DNA from: Rhodanobacter sp. PCA2
GTDB lineage: Bacteria; Pseudomonadota; Gammaproteobacteria; Xanthomonadales; Rhodanobacteraceae
Assembly: GCF_013620825.1 (NCBI RefSeq)
Contig: NZ_NJIC01000020.1
Location: 1-64,000, forward strand
Reading direction: 5' to 3'
DNA length: 64,000 nt
Shown here: one piece after another, positions 15,949 through 24,266 of the stretch
How positions within the stretch are numbered: position 1 is the stretch's first letter
Layout of the letters: the number at the start of each line of letters is the position of its first letter
Position numbers and translations under genes: made by a program
The notes under the pieces: generated by a model
Told to the model about the DNA's origin: nothing
The model's input: the letters and a program-made list of their open reading frames with translations, nothing else
Databases searched by the model: none

Positions 15949-16347
15949 TCAGGCCGTGGGCAGTCGCGCGATCACCTTGATCTCGAACTGGAAGCCAGAC
16001 AGCCAGGTCACGCCAACGCCCGTCAGCGTCGGATATGGCGCCTCGCCCCAGTAGTCCGGCAGCACTTTCCAGACGGTCTCCAACGTGTTCTGCGGATCAA
16101 CCAGGAATACGGTGACATCGACCACATCGTCGAACCTGCATCCGGCGGCTTCCAGTACAGCATTGAGGTTGTCAAAAGCGAGTCGAACCTGCGCTTCCGG
16201 GTCCGGCTCGGGCGAACCATCCTCTCGGCTGCCGACCTGGCCGGACACGAAAAGGAAGCCGTCCGCACGCACGGCCGGGGAATAGCGGTTTCGTTCATAC
16301 AGAGCTTGACGCCCTGCGGGAAATACAACATCACGGGACGACGCCAT
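15949..16347 (-). CDS. RidA/YjgF-family protein
   Basis: 132 residues with the Rid fold signature: FLFVSGQVGSREDG, then AFDNLNAVLEAAG and DVTVFLVD. RidA enzymes deaminate reactive enamine/imine intermediates. The catalytic Arg of RidA proper lies in the strand before the C-terminal EI.A motif; the equivalent stretch (GVTWLSGFQFEIKVIA) has no Arg, so this belongs to another Rid subgroup and may not have imine-deaminase activity. It is divergent from a LysR regulator with a 153-bp shared promoter region, a typical regulator-target layout. Confidence 0.85.
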   Translation of the reverse strand: MASSRDVVFPAGRQALYERNRYSPAVRADGFLFVSGQVGSREDGSPEPDPEAQVRLAFDNLNAVLEAAGCRFDDVVDVTVFLVDPQNTLETVWKVLPDYWGEAPYPTLTGVGVTWLSGFQFEIKVIARLPTA

Positions 16348-16500
16348 GGCGAGTTCTCACGTTCCTGCCCGGCAACCTTTGCCGGACTTCGTTGGGGGTA
16401 TGAGAAGACTCTACCGATGGGGGCTTCCGCGATAAACGGTCGATTCCCTCCAACATAATTCGTAAAATCGGAACAATAAGAATCAAGTTCGCGGAACAAA

Positions 16501-17403
16501 ATGGATCGATTCGATGCGATGCGGGTCTTTGCGTGCGTCGTGGAAACGGGCAGCTTCACCAAGGCGTCGGAAACCCTGCATATCAGCCGGGCGACGGCGA
16601 CCCAATTGGTGCAGCAGCTCGAGACACGCCTGCAGGCCAAGTTGCTTCATAGAACCACGCGCAAGGTCAAGGTGACGGTTGCAGGGCAAGCGTTCTACGA
16701 CCGGGTGATCCGACTGCTGGCCGATCTGCAGGAAGCGGAACATGGCGCGTTGGAAGGATCGGACATGCTCGAAGGGCGCTTGCGGATCGATGTGCCCAGC
16801 CCACTGGCCCGTTTGATCCTGGTGCCTGCGCTGGCCGACTTCCACGAACGCTACCCCGGCATCCAGATCGACATGCGGGTCAGTGATCGCACGTCCGATC
16901 TGCTGGACGAGAACATCGACTGTGTGATTCGGGGCGGGCCGATCACCGACCAGACGCTGATCGCCAAACGGGTGGGCAATCTCCATCTGCAGACTTACGC
17001 CGCGCCTGGGTATCTGCAGCGCAACGGGAGCCCCGGTCATCCGAGCGAACTGGATGGGCCCGCGCATCAAATCGTGGGCTATATGTGGGCACACAAGAAC
17101 CAGCGCGTTCCGTATCCGATGCGACGTGGCGAGGAGATCGTCAGCATCCGCGGCAACTATGCCCTTGCCGTCGATGACGGCAACGCTTATCTGGCAGCAG
17201 GCGTGGCCGGGTTGGGAATCGTATGGCTACCAGACTACATGGCCGAACCTTGCACGGCCGAAGGCAGATTGATCCCGTTGTTCACTGACTGGCAACTCGA
17301 TCCCATGCCATTGCATGTCGCTTTCCACCCGAGCCGGCGCGCCGATGTCAGGCTGCGCGCCTTCATCGCCTGGGTGGAGGAGTTTATCGGCGCGACCTCC
17401 TGA
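16501..17403 (+). CDS. LysR-family transcriptional regulator
   Basis: 300 residues. The N-terminal winged helix-turn-helix (about residues 1-60: FACVVETGSFTKASETL, then SRATATQLVQQLE) is followed by a type 2 periplasmic-binding-like effector domain. The closest subgroup by pattern is the LysR proteins with the opening MDRFDAMRVF. It lies divergently from the RidA-like gene and probably controls it. The shared gap contains an AT-rich segment (about 16455-16495) suitable for both promoters. The effector is unknown. Confidence 0.9.
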   Translation: MDRFDAMRVFACVVETGSFTKASETLHISRATATQLVQQLETRLQAKLLHRTTRKVKVTVAGQAFYDRVIRLLADLQEAEHGALEGSDMLEGRLRIDVPSPLARLILVPALADFHERYPGIQIDMRVSDRTSDLLDENIDCVIRGGPITDQTLIAKRVGNLHLQTYAAPGYLQRNGSPGHPSELDGPAHQIVGYMWAHKNQRVPYPMRRGEEIVSIRGNYALAVDDGNAYLAAGVAGLGIVWLPDYMAEPCTAEGRLIPLFTDWQLDPMPLHVAFHPSRRADVRLRAFIAWVEEFIGATS

Positions 17404-17504
17404 TCCGCCCGGCTTCGACGGCATTGCCTTGCCAGCCTTCCGGGGCGAGAGCGCCAGATACAAAAAAACCGGAAAACCGGGGCTTGTTGCAGATCAGGAG
17501 ATCG

Positions 17505-17671
17505 TGTGAGATGTCCGTGCGTCGTCGCCGCAAGGCCAAGCGTCCAGTGGGCGAACACCAGAAGCTGCTGGCAGCGTGCATGCCCAGCCGCCACAGCTTG
17601 CCGCCAGCTGGCGAGACTTCCAAGTACAGGCCGCCCCCGTCGAAGAGACGTTGTGGGACGCCGGATTGCAA
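17505..17671 (-). pseudogene. Remnant of a tyrosine-recombinase integrase N-terminus
   Basis: The minus frame reads RLFDGGGLYLEVSPAGGKLW, the hallmark N-terminal arm-binding (DUF4102) segment of P4-type integrases. After that the frame is disturbed, although GRLALRR resembles the next conserved piece. No catalytic domain is present in the window. It lies about 105 bp downstream of the 3' end of tRNA-Leu, the usual integrase position for an island inserted at a tRNA, so this is the scar of a lost or rearranged island. Confidence 0.65.
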
Positions 17672-17710
17672 TGGATGCCCCCGGACACGGCTGGACAGGC
17701 AGGTAATAAA

Positions 17711-17733
17711 AAACCCGCCTAAGTGGCGGGTTT
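17711..17733 (-). terminator. Rho-independent terminator after tRNA-Leu
   Basis: A 9-bp stem AAACCCGCC/GGCGGGTTT with a 5-nt loop, followed on the minus strand by a T-rich run. It ends the secG-tRNA-Leu transcript. Confidence 0.85.
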
Positions 17734-17777
17734 CCCTAGTCTTTCTGGTCCATTCTGGACGCTTCCGGACTATGCAT

Positions 17778-17862
17778 TGGTGCCCAAGAGGGGACTCGAA
17801 CCCCTACGCCTTGCGGCGCTACCACCTCAAGGTAGTGCGTCTACCAGTTCCGCCACCTGGGC
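17778..17862 (-). tRNA. tRNA-Leu(GAG)
   Basis: An 85-nt cloverleaf with encoded CCA. The acceptor is GCCCAGG paired to CTTGGGC with discriminator A. The anticodon loop TTGAGGT gives GAG. A long variable arm (CGCC...GGCG), as in class II leucine tRNAs, and the T arm AGGGG-TTCGAGT-CCCCT are present. It directly follows secG, a conserved pairing in gammaproteobacteria. It serves CUC/CUU codons and was apparently the attachment site of an island (integrase remnant downstream). Confidence 0.95.
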
Positions 17863-17873
17863 AGGTGTGATGC

Positions 17874-18326
17874 TCAGTGTTGCTTTTGCGGCGCGGGCGC
17901 GGCAGGTACCTCGCCTTGCTGCTTGCTCGTCGCCGGCGCGGCCGGGACCGCCGGGTTTGCTGCGGCCGCTGGCGCGGCGGCGGGGACTTCCGGGTTCGCC
18001 GGCGTGGCTGCCGCCGGGGCCTGCTTGGCGGGCGCCGGCTGCTGGCCCATGCCGGCCATCACGCCGAGGTCGGCGCCGCTGTTCTGCTGCGTGCCGTGGC
18101 TGTGCAGGTACACGCCCATGCCCAGGCTGAGGGCGAAGAACAGCCCGGCCAGCACGGCGGTGGCGCGGGTCAGGAAGTTGGCCGAACCGCGCGCGCCGAA
18201 CACCGTCGCCGAAGCGCCGCCGCCGAAGCCGGAACCGGCGCTGGCGCCTTCCCCGTTCTGCAGCAGGATCAGCACGGTCATGGCCGCGGCGATCAGGATG
18301 TAAAACACGCTGAAAATGACGAACAT
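17874..18326 (-). CDS. secG: SecG, preprotein translocase subunit
   Basis: 150 residues from ATG; a TTG one codon upstream is possible. Two membrane spans (about residues 3-24 and 54-74) flank the conserved loop NGEGASAGSGFGGGASATVFGARG, as in SecG, the non-essential partner of SecYE that eases SecA cycling. The C-terminal Ala/Pro/Gln-rich tail of about 70 residues is much longer than in E. coli SecG (110 residues in total) and low-complexity. It starts 18 bp after tpiA and is followed by tRNA-Leu, a conserved order. Confidence 0.95.
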   Translation of the reverse strand: MFVIFSVFYILIAAAMTVLILLQNGEGASAGSGFGGGASATVFGARGSANFLTRATAVLAGLFFALSLGMGVYLHSHGTQQNSGADLGVMAGMGQQPAPAKQAPAAATPANPEVPAAAPAAAANPAVPAAPATSKQQGEVPAAPAPQKQH

Positions 18327-18344
18327 CAATCGGGCCCGTGGCGC

Positions 18345-19094
18345 TTAGCGCGCCGCTGCGCAGATTCCAAGGAAGTCGGAAGCGGTCAACGAGGCTCCAC
18401 CGATCAGGCCTCCGTCCACATCCGACTGCGCGAACAATTCGGCGGCATTGGCCGCCTTGACGCTGCCGCCGTAAAGCAGCCGAGTCAGACGGGCAATCAT
18501 AGCATCTTCCTTTTGGAGTTGGCTACGGATGAAGGCGTGGACCTCCTGCGCCTGGGCCGGCGTGGCGGTGTGGCCGGTGCCGATGGCCCATATCGGTTCG
18601 TACGCGATCACGGCCGTGTCGAATGCGGCGATGCCGGCCACGGCAAGCACGGCCTGCAACTGGCGGGCGATCACCGTCTCGGTGTCGCCGGCCTCGCGCT
18701 GGGCCAGGGTCTCGCCCACGCAGAGTACGGGGGTGAGGCCGTCGGCGCGGGCCACCACGAACTTGCGCGCCACCAGCGCATCGCTTTCGCCGTGGTATTG
18801 GCGGCGCTCGGAATGCCCGGTCAGCACCCATTGCGCACCGCAATCGGCCAGCATCGCGGCCGACACCTCGCCGGTGTAGGCGCCCTGCCCCTCGTGTTCG
18901 CTGAGATCCTGCGCGCCGATGCCGATGCCGGCATCCGCGCAGGCCGCGGCCACGGTGTCCAGGTAGGGGAACGGCGGGCAGATCACCACGTCGACGCCAG
19001 CCGTGTCGGCGGCGGCGATCTCGCCGCACAGGGCGGCGGCCATCGAACGGCTGCCGTGCATTTTCCAGTTGGCGGCAACAAGCTTCTTGCGCAT
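18345..19094 (-). CDS. tpiA: Triose-phosphate isomerase
   Basis: 249 residues from the ATG giving MRKKLVAANWKMHG; an in-frame ATG 12 bp upstream (19106) is an alternative. Interconverts dihydroxyacetone phosphate and glyceraldehyde 3-phosphate in glycolysis/gluconeogenesis. Catalytic residues are visible: Lys in NWKMHG, His in TGHSERR and Glu in AYEPIWAIGTG, plus the phosphate-binding LYGGSV near the C-terminus. It is full length and cytoplasmic, upstream of secG in the same transcript, as in other xanthomonads. Confidence 0.97.
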   Translation of the reverse strand: MRKKLVAANWKMHGSRSMAAALCGEIAAADTAGVDVVICPPFPYLDTVAAACADAGIGIGAQDLSEHEGQGAYTGEVSAAMLADCGAQWVLTGHSERRQYHGESDALVARKFVVARADGLTPVLCVGETLAQREAGDTETVIARQLQAVLAVAGIAAFDTAVIAYEPIWAIGTGHTATPAQAQEVHAFIRSQLQKEDAMIARLTRLLYGGSVKAANAAELFAQSDVDGGLIGGASLTASDFLGICAAAR

Positions 19095-19204
19095 GTCTGA
19101 TGTCATTCCATCGCGGACAAACCCGAGATTTTACAGGACCATAGCAGGACTGGTATTGCTGCAGCGCAGCGTCCAGGATGTAGGGACGCTTCCGGGAGAT
19201 CCAC

Positions 19205-20014
19205 ATGACGCCTGCACGCCCCCTCAGCCTGGTCACCGGCGCCTCCGCCGGCATAGGCGCGACCTTCGCCAAGGCGCTCGCGGCACGCGGCCACGACCTG
19301 GTGCTGACCGCGCGGCGGCAGGACCGGCTGGAGGCGCTGGCGGCGGACTTGCGCCAGCGGCACGGCAGCGTGGTGACCACGCTGGCGGCCGACCTCGCCG
19401 ACCCGGCATCGCCGATGGCGCTGTGCGAGGAACTGGCCCAGCGCGGACTTGCGGTGGACTGGCTGGTCAACAACGCCGGTTACGGGGTGCCCGGCAGCTT
19501 CGTGGCGAACGACTGGCGAACGCACGCCGACTTCCTCCGGGTGTTGCTGGCCGCGCCGGTGGAACTGGCCTGGCGCCTGCTGCCCGGCATGCGCGAACGC
19601 GGCTACGGTCGCATCGTCAACGTCGCGTCGCTGGCCGGCCACGTGCCGGGCACCGCGGGCCACACGCTGTACGCACCCGCCAAGGCGTTCCTGATCAAGT
19701 TCTCGCAAGGGCTGGCGCAGGAAAGCCGCGGCCGCGGCGTGCACGTGTGCGCGCTGTGCCCGGGCTTCACCTGGTCCGAATTCCACGACGTCACCGGCAC
19801 GCGCACGATGATGAACAAGCTGCCCGGCTTCATGTGGCAGAACGCCGACGCGGTGGTGGCCGAAGGCATCTCCGCCGTGGAGCGCGGTACCGCGGTGCAG
19901 GTCACCGGCCGCGTGAACCGCGCGATCAAGAGCGCATTCAAGCTGATGCCGGACTGGCTTGCGGCGCACCTGTCGGCACGCCAGGCGCGGCGCTATCGCC
20001 AGCCCACCGATTAG
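19205..20014 (+). CDS. SDR-family oxidoreductase
   Basis: 269 residues, ATG preceded by GGGAGAT. Rossmann fold with TGASAGIG (residues about 11-18), VNNAGYG, a catalytic Ser in VNVASLAG and YxxxK as YAPAK. The C-terminal helices include FKLMPDWL, resembling SDRs of the DltE/YqjQ class. It should use NAD(P)H to reduce a carbonyl or oxidise an alcohol; the substrate is unknown. It is transcribed against the flanking housekeeping genes, and its TAG stop is 4 bp before a palindromic element. Confidence 0.88.
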   Translation: MTPARPLSLVTGASAGIGATFAKALAARGHDLVLTARRQDRLEALAADLRQRHGSVVTTLAADLADPASPMALCEELAQRGLAVDWLVNNAGYGVPGSFVANDWRTHADFLRVLLAAPVELAWRLLPGMRERGYGRIVNVASLAGHVPGTAGHTLYAPAKAFLIKFSQGLAQESRGRGVHVCALCPGFTWSEFHDVTGTRTMMNKLPGFMWQNADAVVAEGISAVERGTAVQVTGRVNRAIKSAFKLMPDWLAAHLSARQARRYRQPTD

Positions 20015-20018
20015 GCAT

Positions 20019-20166
20019 GGTCTGATTTTGCACGTCATCCCAGCGAAGGCTGGAGGCGCCTCACAACAGCGAAGCTGGTCATCCAGTGCCTGCAAACCAC
20101 TGAAAGCAAGGGCACTGGATTCCTGCTTTTGCAGGAATGACGAGCAAGCAGTCGATTGATCAGACC
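20019..20166. repeat. Dispersed palindromic element, copy 3 (148 bp, expanded)
   Basis: It has the same ends as copies 1 and 2 (GGTCTGATTTTG..CGTCAT and AATGACGAGCA...GATCAGACC), but the middle is expanded by about 68 bp. The insert contains GGTCATCCAGTGCCTG and GGGCACTGGATTCCTGC, which pair as a further hairpin. It shows the element has modular internal palindromes. Confidence 0.8.
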
Positions 20167-20224
20167 ATCCTTGGCGGCGCCGCGCGTGGGACATCGCGCA
20201 CCACGACGCGGCCGCACCCACCGC

Positions 20225-21160
20225 TCAGATCAGCTTGATCTCGCGCAGGCGCTGCTGCAGGTATTCGTGCGCGGTGATGGACGCGTCGTAACGCTTCGGG
20301 TTGTCCGGCGTCACGCACTGCGGCAGCGGGTCGAGCACCACGTCGGGATTCGGATGCAGGAAGTACGGCACCGAGTAGCGCGGCTTGCGCGCATTCGCGT
20401 TCTGCGGATTCACCACGCGATGGGTGGTGGACGGGTACACGTGGTTGGTCAGGCGCTGCAGCATGTCGCCGATGTTCACCACGATGGCGTCACCCTCGGT
20501 GGTGATCGGCAGCCACTGGCCCTCGCGCGTCAGCACTTCCAGCCCTTCGGCGCTGGCGCCCACCAGCAGGGTGATGAAGTTGATGTCCTCATGCGCGCCG
20601 GCGCGCACGTTCGGAACGTTCGCTTCGGTGATCGGCGGGTAGTGGATCGGCCGCAGGATGGAATTGCCCTGGTCGGTCTTGTCCTCGAAATACCGCTCGG
20701 GCAGGCCGATGTGCAGGGCCAGCGCGCGCAGCACGCGGCTGCCCAGTTGGTCCAGCGCCTCGTACAGGCCGTAGCCGTACGGGCGGAACTCCGGCACTTC
20801 GGTGGGCCACAGGTTCGGCGCCATCACGCCGGCGAACCTGGAGTTGGCGGGCAACTCGCGGCCCACGTGCCAGAACTCCTTGAGGTCCGGGTGCTTGCTG
20901 TCCTTCGCGGTCTCCACCTTGAACGGGGTGTAGCCGCGCGCGCCGCCGCTGCCGGGCACGTGGTACTGCATCTTCGTTTCGGCAGGCAGCGCGAAGAAGC
21001 GCTGGAAGGCGTCGTAGGCGCCTTCGACCAGTTCTCGCGGAATACCGTGACCGCTGATGCAGCAAAAACCGAACTCGCGATAGGCCGCGCCCAGCTCGGC
21101 GACGAAGCCGTCGCGGTCGGTGTCGTAACGGCGGATGTCGAGGGTGGGAACGCTTTTCAT
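20225..21160 (-). CDS. Isopenicillin-N-synthase-like 2OG-Fe(II) oxygenase
   Basis: 311 residues. It has the N-terminal DIOX_N region (FGFCCISGHGI), then the double-stranded beta-helix with iron ligands His-x-Asp in AGAHEDINF and a distal His in STTHRVVNP, and a 2OG-binding Arg in ARKPRYSVPYF. It resembles the broad isopenicillin-N-synthase/flavonol-synthase-type group found in many bacteria without beta-lactam pathways. Substrate unknown. It is a single gene between glmM and the SDR. Confidence 0.88.
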   Translation of the reverse strand: MKSVPTLDIRRYDTDRDGFVAELGAAYREFGFCCISGHGIPRELVEGAYDAFQRFFALPAETKMQYHVPGSGGARGYTPFKVETAKDSKHPDLKEFWHVGRELPANSRFAGVMAPNLWPTEVPEFRPYGYGLYEALDQLGSRVLRALALHIGLPERYFEDKTDQGNSILRPIHYPPITEANVPNVRAGAHEDINFITLLVGASAEGLEVLTREGQWLPITTEGDAIVVNIGDMLQRLTNHVYPSTTHRVVNPQNANARKPRYSVPYFLHPNPDVVLDPLPQCVTPDNPKRYDASITAHEYLQQRLREIKLI

Positions 21161-21281
21161 GGTTCAAGTCCTTCGGGATGCGGTCGATGATTGCCAAGCC
21201 GCCACGGGGCGGATCACGTCGGGCCATTCCGTGGCGACCGTATCCTGGTTGACCTGAGTCAGGCGCGGTGCGCCTGCTGGT

Positions 21282-22628
21282 TCACGAGCGTTCTGCGGAG
21301 GATTTTACGATGTCGGCCAGGCTTTGCGCCAACCGCTGGACTTCGTCCGCGTCGGCGCCCTCCACGGTGACGCGCACCAGCGGTTCGGTGCCGGAGGCGC
21401 GCAGCACCACGCGGCCGCGACCGCGCAAGGTCTGCTCCGTGGCGGCCAGCGCGTTCCGCACCGCATCGCCGCCCAGCGCCTCGCGGGCGCACTCGGCACG
21501 CACGTTGATCATCACCTGGGGCAGCTTGGCGAGGCCTTGCCGCGCGGTGGCGAAGTCCTCGCCGGCCAGCGCCTCCAGCACGGCCAGCGCGGAAACGATG
21601 CCGTCGCCGGTGGTGGCGCGGTCCAGGCACAGGATGTGGCCCGATGTCTCGCCGCCCAGCACGCCGTTGCGCTCCTTGAGCTGCTGCAGCACGTAGCGGT
21701 CGCCCACGTTGGCGCGGACCAGCTCGATGCCCATCGTGTCCAGCGCCAGCTGCAGGCCGTAGTTGCTCATCAAGGTGCCGACCACCGGCCCGTGCAGCAC
21801 GCCGCGCGCCTGCCAGGCGCGGGCGATCACGTAGAGCAGGTCGTCGCCGTCGGCGAGCACGCCGTGGCGGTCCACGAACTGCACGCGGTCGCCGTCGCCG
21901 TCGAACGCAACGCCCAGGTCCGCGCCCTGCTCCAGCACGGCGCGCTGCAGCGCCTGCGGATGGGTGGAGCCCACGTCGCGGTTGATGTTGAAGCCGTCCG
22001 GACGGTCGCCGATCGCGCTGACCTCGGCGCCCAGCTCGCTGAACACCTTCGGCGCGACCTGGTAGGTGGCGCCGTTCGCGCAGTCCAGCACGATCTTCAG
22101 GCCGTTGAGGCTGAAGTCCTCGGCGACCGTGCTCTTGCAGAATTCCGTGTAGCGCGTCACCGCGTCGTCGATGCGGCGCGCCTTGCCGAGTTGTTCGGAA
22201 GGGACCGTGACGAACGGCGCGTCGATCTCGGCCTCGATCGCCGCCTCCATCGCGTCGCTGAGCTTTTCGCCCTGCGCGGAGAAGAACTTGATGCCGTTGT
22301 CGTAGTGGGGGTTGTGCGAGGCGCTGATGACGATGCCGGCCTCGGCGCGCAGCGAGCGGGTGAGGAAGGCCACCGCCGGCGTGGGCATCGGCCCCAGCAT
22401 GCGCACGTCCACGCCGGCGGAAACCAGGCCGGCTTCCAGCGCCGCCTCGAACATGTAGCCGGAAACCCGGGTGTCCTTGCCGATCAGCACGCCGCGCCGC
22501 GCGCCGCCCTGCTGTTTCAGCACCGCGCCCAGCGCGCGGCCCAGGCGCAGCATGAATTCGGCGTTGATCGGCCACACGCCCACGGCGCCGCGAATCCCGT
22601 CCGTGCCGAAATACTTGCGCTCGCCCAT
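21282..22628 (-). CDS. glmM: Phosphoglucosamine mutase
   Basis: 448 residues from the ATG giving [14 protein letters not shown]. Converts glucosamine 6-phosphate to glucosamine 1-phosphate for UDP-GlcNAc, feeding peptidoglycan, LPS and the exopolysaccharide locus in this window. The phosphoserine loop is [12 protein letters not shown] (about residues 100-111), the metal loop is DGDGDR and the sugar-binding loop GGETSGH, with [11 protein letters not shown] at the C-terminus. It lies 79 bp after folP, the usual folP-glmM order. Confidence 0.97.
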   Translation of the reverse strand: MGERKYFGTDGIRGAVGVWPINAEFMLRLGRALGAVLKQQGGARRGVLIGKDTRVSGYMFEAALEAGLVSAGVDVRMLGPMPTPAVAFLTRSLRAEAGIVISASHNPHYDNGIKFFSAQGEKLSDAMEAAIEAEIDAPFVTVPSEQLGKARRIDDAVTRYTEFCKSTVAEDFSLNGLKIVLDCANGATYQVAPKVFSELGAEVSAIGDRPDGFNINRDVGSTHPQALQRAVLEQGADLGVAFDGDGDRVQFVDRHGVLADGDDLLYVIARAWQARGVLHGPVVGTLMSNYGLQLALDTMGIELVRANVGDRYVLQQLKERNGVLGGETSGHILCLDRATTGDGIVSALAVLEALAGEDFATARQGLAKLPQVMINVRAECAREALGGDAVRNALAATEQTLRGRGRVVLRASGTEPLVRVTVEGADADEVQRLAQSLADIVKSSAERS

Positions 22629-22707
22629 GCGTGTCGTCTCCCTGTGTGATCCCTGGTGTGCGGCAGCCCGGCGTGTGCCGGCCGCCTTGCCGTTGTCGCG
22701 GCAACGG

Positions 22708-23622
22708 TCAATCGTCGTCGGGCCAGCGTGAAGCGGATGGCTTGGTCTCGCGCCGCGGCGCCTCGTCGCCGGCATGCACGGCCTGCCACACCGCCAGCGC
22801 GTCGACCGTGGCGGCCACGTCGTGCACGCGCACGATGCGCGCGCCGCGCTGAACCGCGATCAACGCGGCGGCGGCGGAACCCGCGGCGCGCTCGGCGGGC
22901 AGCTTGCGGCCGGTCAGCGCGCCTATCATCGACTTGCGCGACAGGCCGGTGTACACGCCGCTGCCGAGGTCGGCGAAGCGTTCCAGCGCGCGCAGCAAGG
23001 CCAGATTGTGTTCGAGGTTCTTGCCGAAGCCGAAGCCGGGATCGACCATCACCTTGCGCTTGTCGATGCCCGCCAGTTCGCAGGCGAACAGGCGGTCGGT
23101 GAGGAAGCGGTGCACCTCGCCCACCACGTCGTCGTAATGCGGATCGTCCTGCATGCTGCGCGGCTCGCCCTGCATGTGCATCAGGCACACCGGCACGCCC
23201 AGTTCGGCGACCGCGTCCAGCGCACCGTCGCGGCGCAGCGCATACACGTCGTTGACCATGCCGGCGCCTGCGGCGACCGCGGCGCGCATCACCTCCGGCT
23301 TGGAGGTGTCGACGGCGATCGGCAGCGCCACGCGCTTCGCCAGTTCCGCGATCACCGGCAGCACGCGGCGCAGTTCCTCTTCCGCCGATACCTCCGCAGC
23401 GCCGGGGCGGGTGGACTCGCCGCCGACGTCCAGCAGGTCGGCGCCCTGCTCCGCCAGCGCGAGCCCGTGCGCCACGGCGGCCTCGGTGGTGGCGTGCTCG
23501 CCGCCGTCGGAAAACGAGTCGGGGGTGACGTTGACGATGCCGGCCACGCGCGGGCGATCCAGCACCAGCCGGCGACCGCCACAATCGAGCACGGGCGCGA
23601 ACATGGCGTCGAGCGCGTTCAT
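22708..23622 (-). CDS. folP: Dihydropteroate synthase
   Basis: 304 residues, ATG overlapping the orn stop by 4 bp (ATGA). Condenses 6-hydroxymethyl-dihydropterin pyrophosphate with p-aminobenzoate in folate synthesis; it is the sulfonamide target. TIM-barrel motifs are present: [32 protein letters not shown] and [13 protein letters not shown], then GLSRKSMIG. It carries a 20-residue Arg/Lys-rich C-terminal tail. Coupled to orn upstream and followed by glmM. Confidence 0.97.
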   Translation of the reverse strand: MNALDAMFAPVLDCGGRRLVLDRPRVAGIVNVTPDSFSDGGEHATTEAAVAHGLALAEQGADLLDVGGESTRPGAAEVSAEEELRRVLPVIAELAKRVALPIAVDTSKPEVMRAAVAAGAGMVNDVYALRRDGALDAVAELGVPVCLMHMQGEPRSMQDDPHYDDVVGEVHRFLTDRLFACELAGIDKRKVMVDPGFGFGKNLEHNLALLRALERFADLGSGVYTGLSRKSMIGALTGRKLPAERAAGSAAAALIAVQRGARIVRVHDVAATVDALAVWQAVHAGDEAPRRETKPSASRWPDDD

Positions 23623-24185
23623 GCGGAGCCCTGCCCGCCCAGCGCGCCCATGTGGCGGCGGTAGTAGACCAGCTCGTCGATGGAGTCGCGGATATCCGAC
23701 AGCGCGGTGTGCGCGGACTCCTTGCCGAAGCCCTTGCCGATCGCCGGCGCCCAGCGCCGTACCAGTTCCTTCAGCGTGGACACGTCGAGGTTGCGGTAGT
23801 GGAAATGACGTTCCAGCCGCGGCATCTGGCGATGCAGGAAGCGGCGGTCCTGGCAGATCGAGTTGCCGCACATCGGCGACTTGCCCGCCGGCACCCATTC
23901 GCGCAGGAAATCCAGCGTGGCCTGCTCGGCGATGGCGTGGTCCGTCGTGGAATCGAGCACCTGCTGCCACAGGCCGGATTTGCCGTGCTGGTTGCGGTTC
24001 CAGGCATCCATCGCCTCCAGCCGGTCCAGCTCGTGGCGTATCGCGAACACCGGGCCCTCGGCCAGCACGTTGAGATCCTTGTCGGTGACTATGGTGGCGA
24101 TCTCCAGGATGGAGTCGGCGTCCGTGTCGAGGCCGGTCATCTCCAGGTCGATCCAGATCAGGTTGTCGTCGTTGGCTTGGCTCAT
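23619..24185 (-). CDS. orn: Oligoribonuclease
   Basis: 188 residues. A DEDDh 3'-5' exonuclease that finishes degradation of di- and oligoribonucleotides, including pGpG from c-di-GMP turnover. The catalytic residues lie in [26 protein letters not shown] and [11 protein letters not shown] (His and Asp near residue 160). Length matches the family (about 180). It overlaps folP by 4 bp and is divergent from sbcB with an 81-bp gap. Confidence 0.97.
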   Translation of the reverse strand: MSQANDDNLIWIDLEMTGLDTDADSILEIATIVTDKDLNVLAEGPVFAIRHELDRLEAMDAWNRNQHGKSGLWQQVLDSTTDHAIAEQATLDFLREWVPAGKSPMCGNSICQDRRFLHRQMPRLERHFHYRNLDVSTLKELVRRWAPAIGKGFGKESAHTALSDIRDSIDELVYYRRHMGALGGQGSA

Positions 24186-24266
24186 GCGTCCTCCTGGCCG
24201 CGCAGTCTATCAAGGGACGCCCGGTCCGCGCCGGGGCCGCCGGGGCATCCGTGCGATCATCGGCGC

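Noticed and set aside
17424-17870. Plus-strand 148-codon frame running into the tRNA
   Set aside because: It overlaps the tRNA-Leu gene and its terminator on the other strand. The integrase remnant on the minus strand explains the conserved part.
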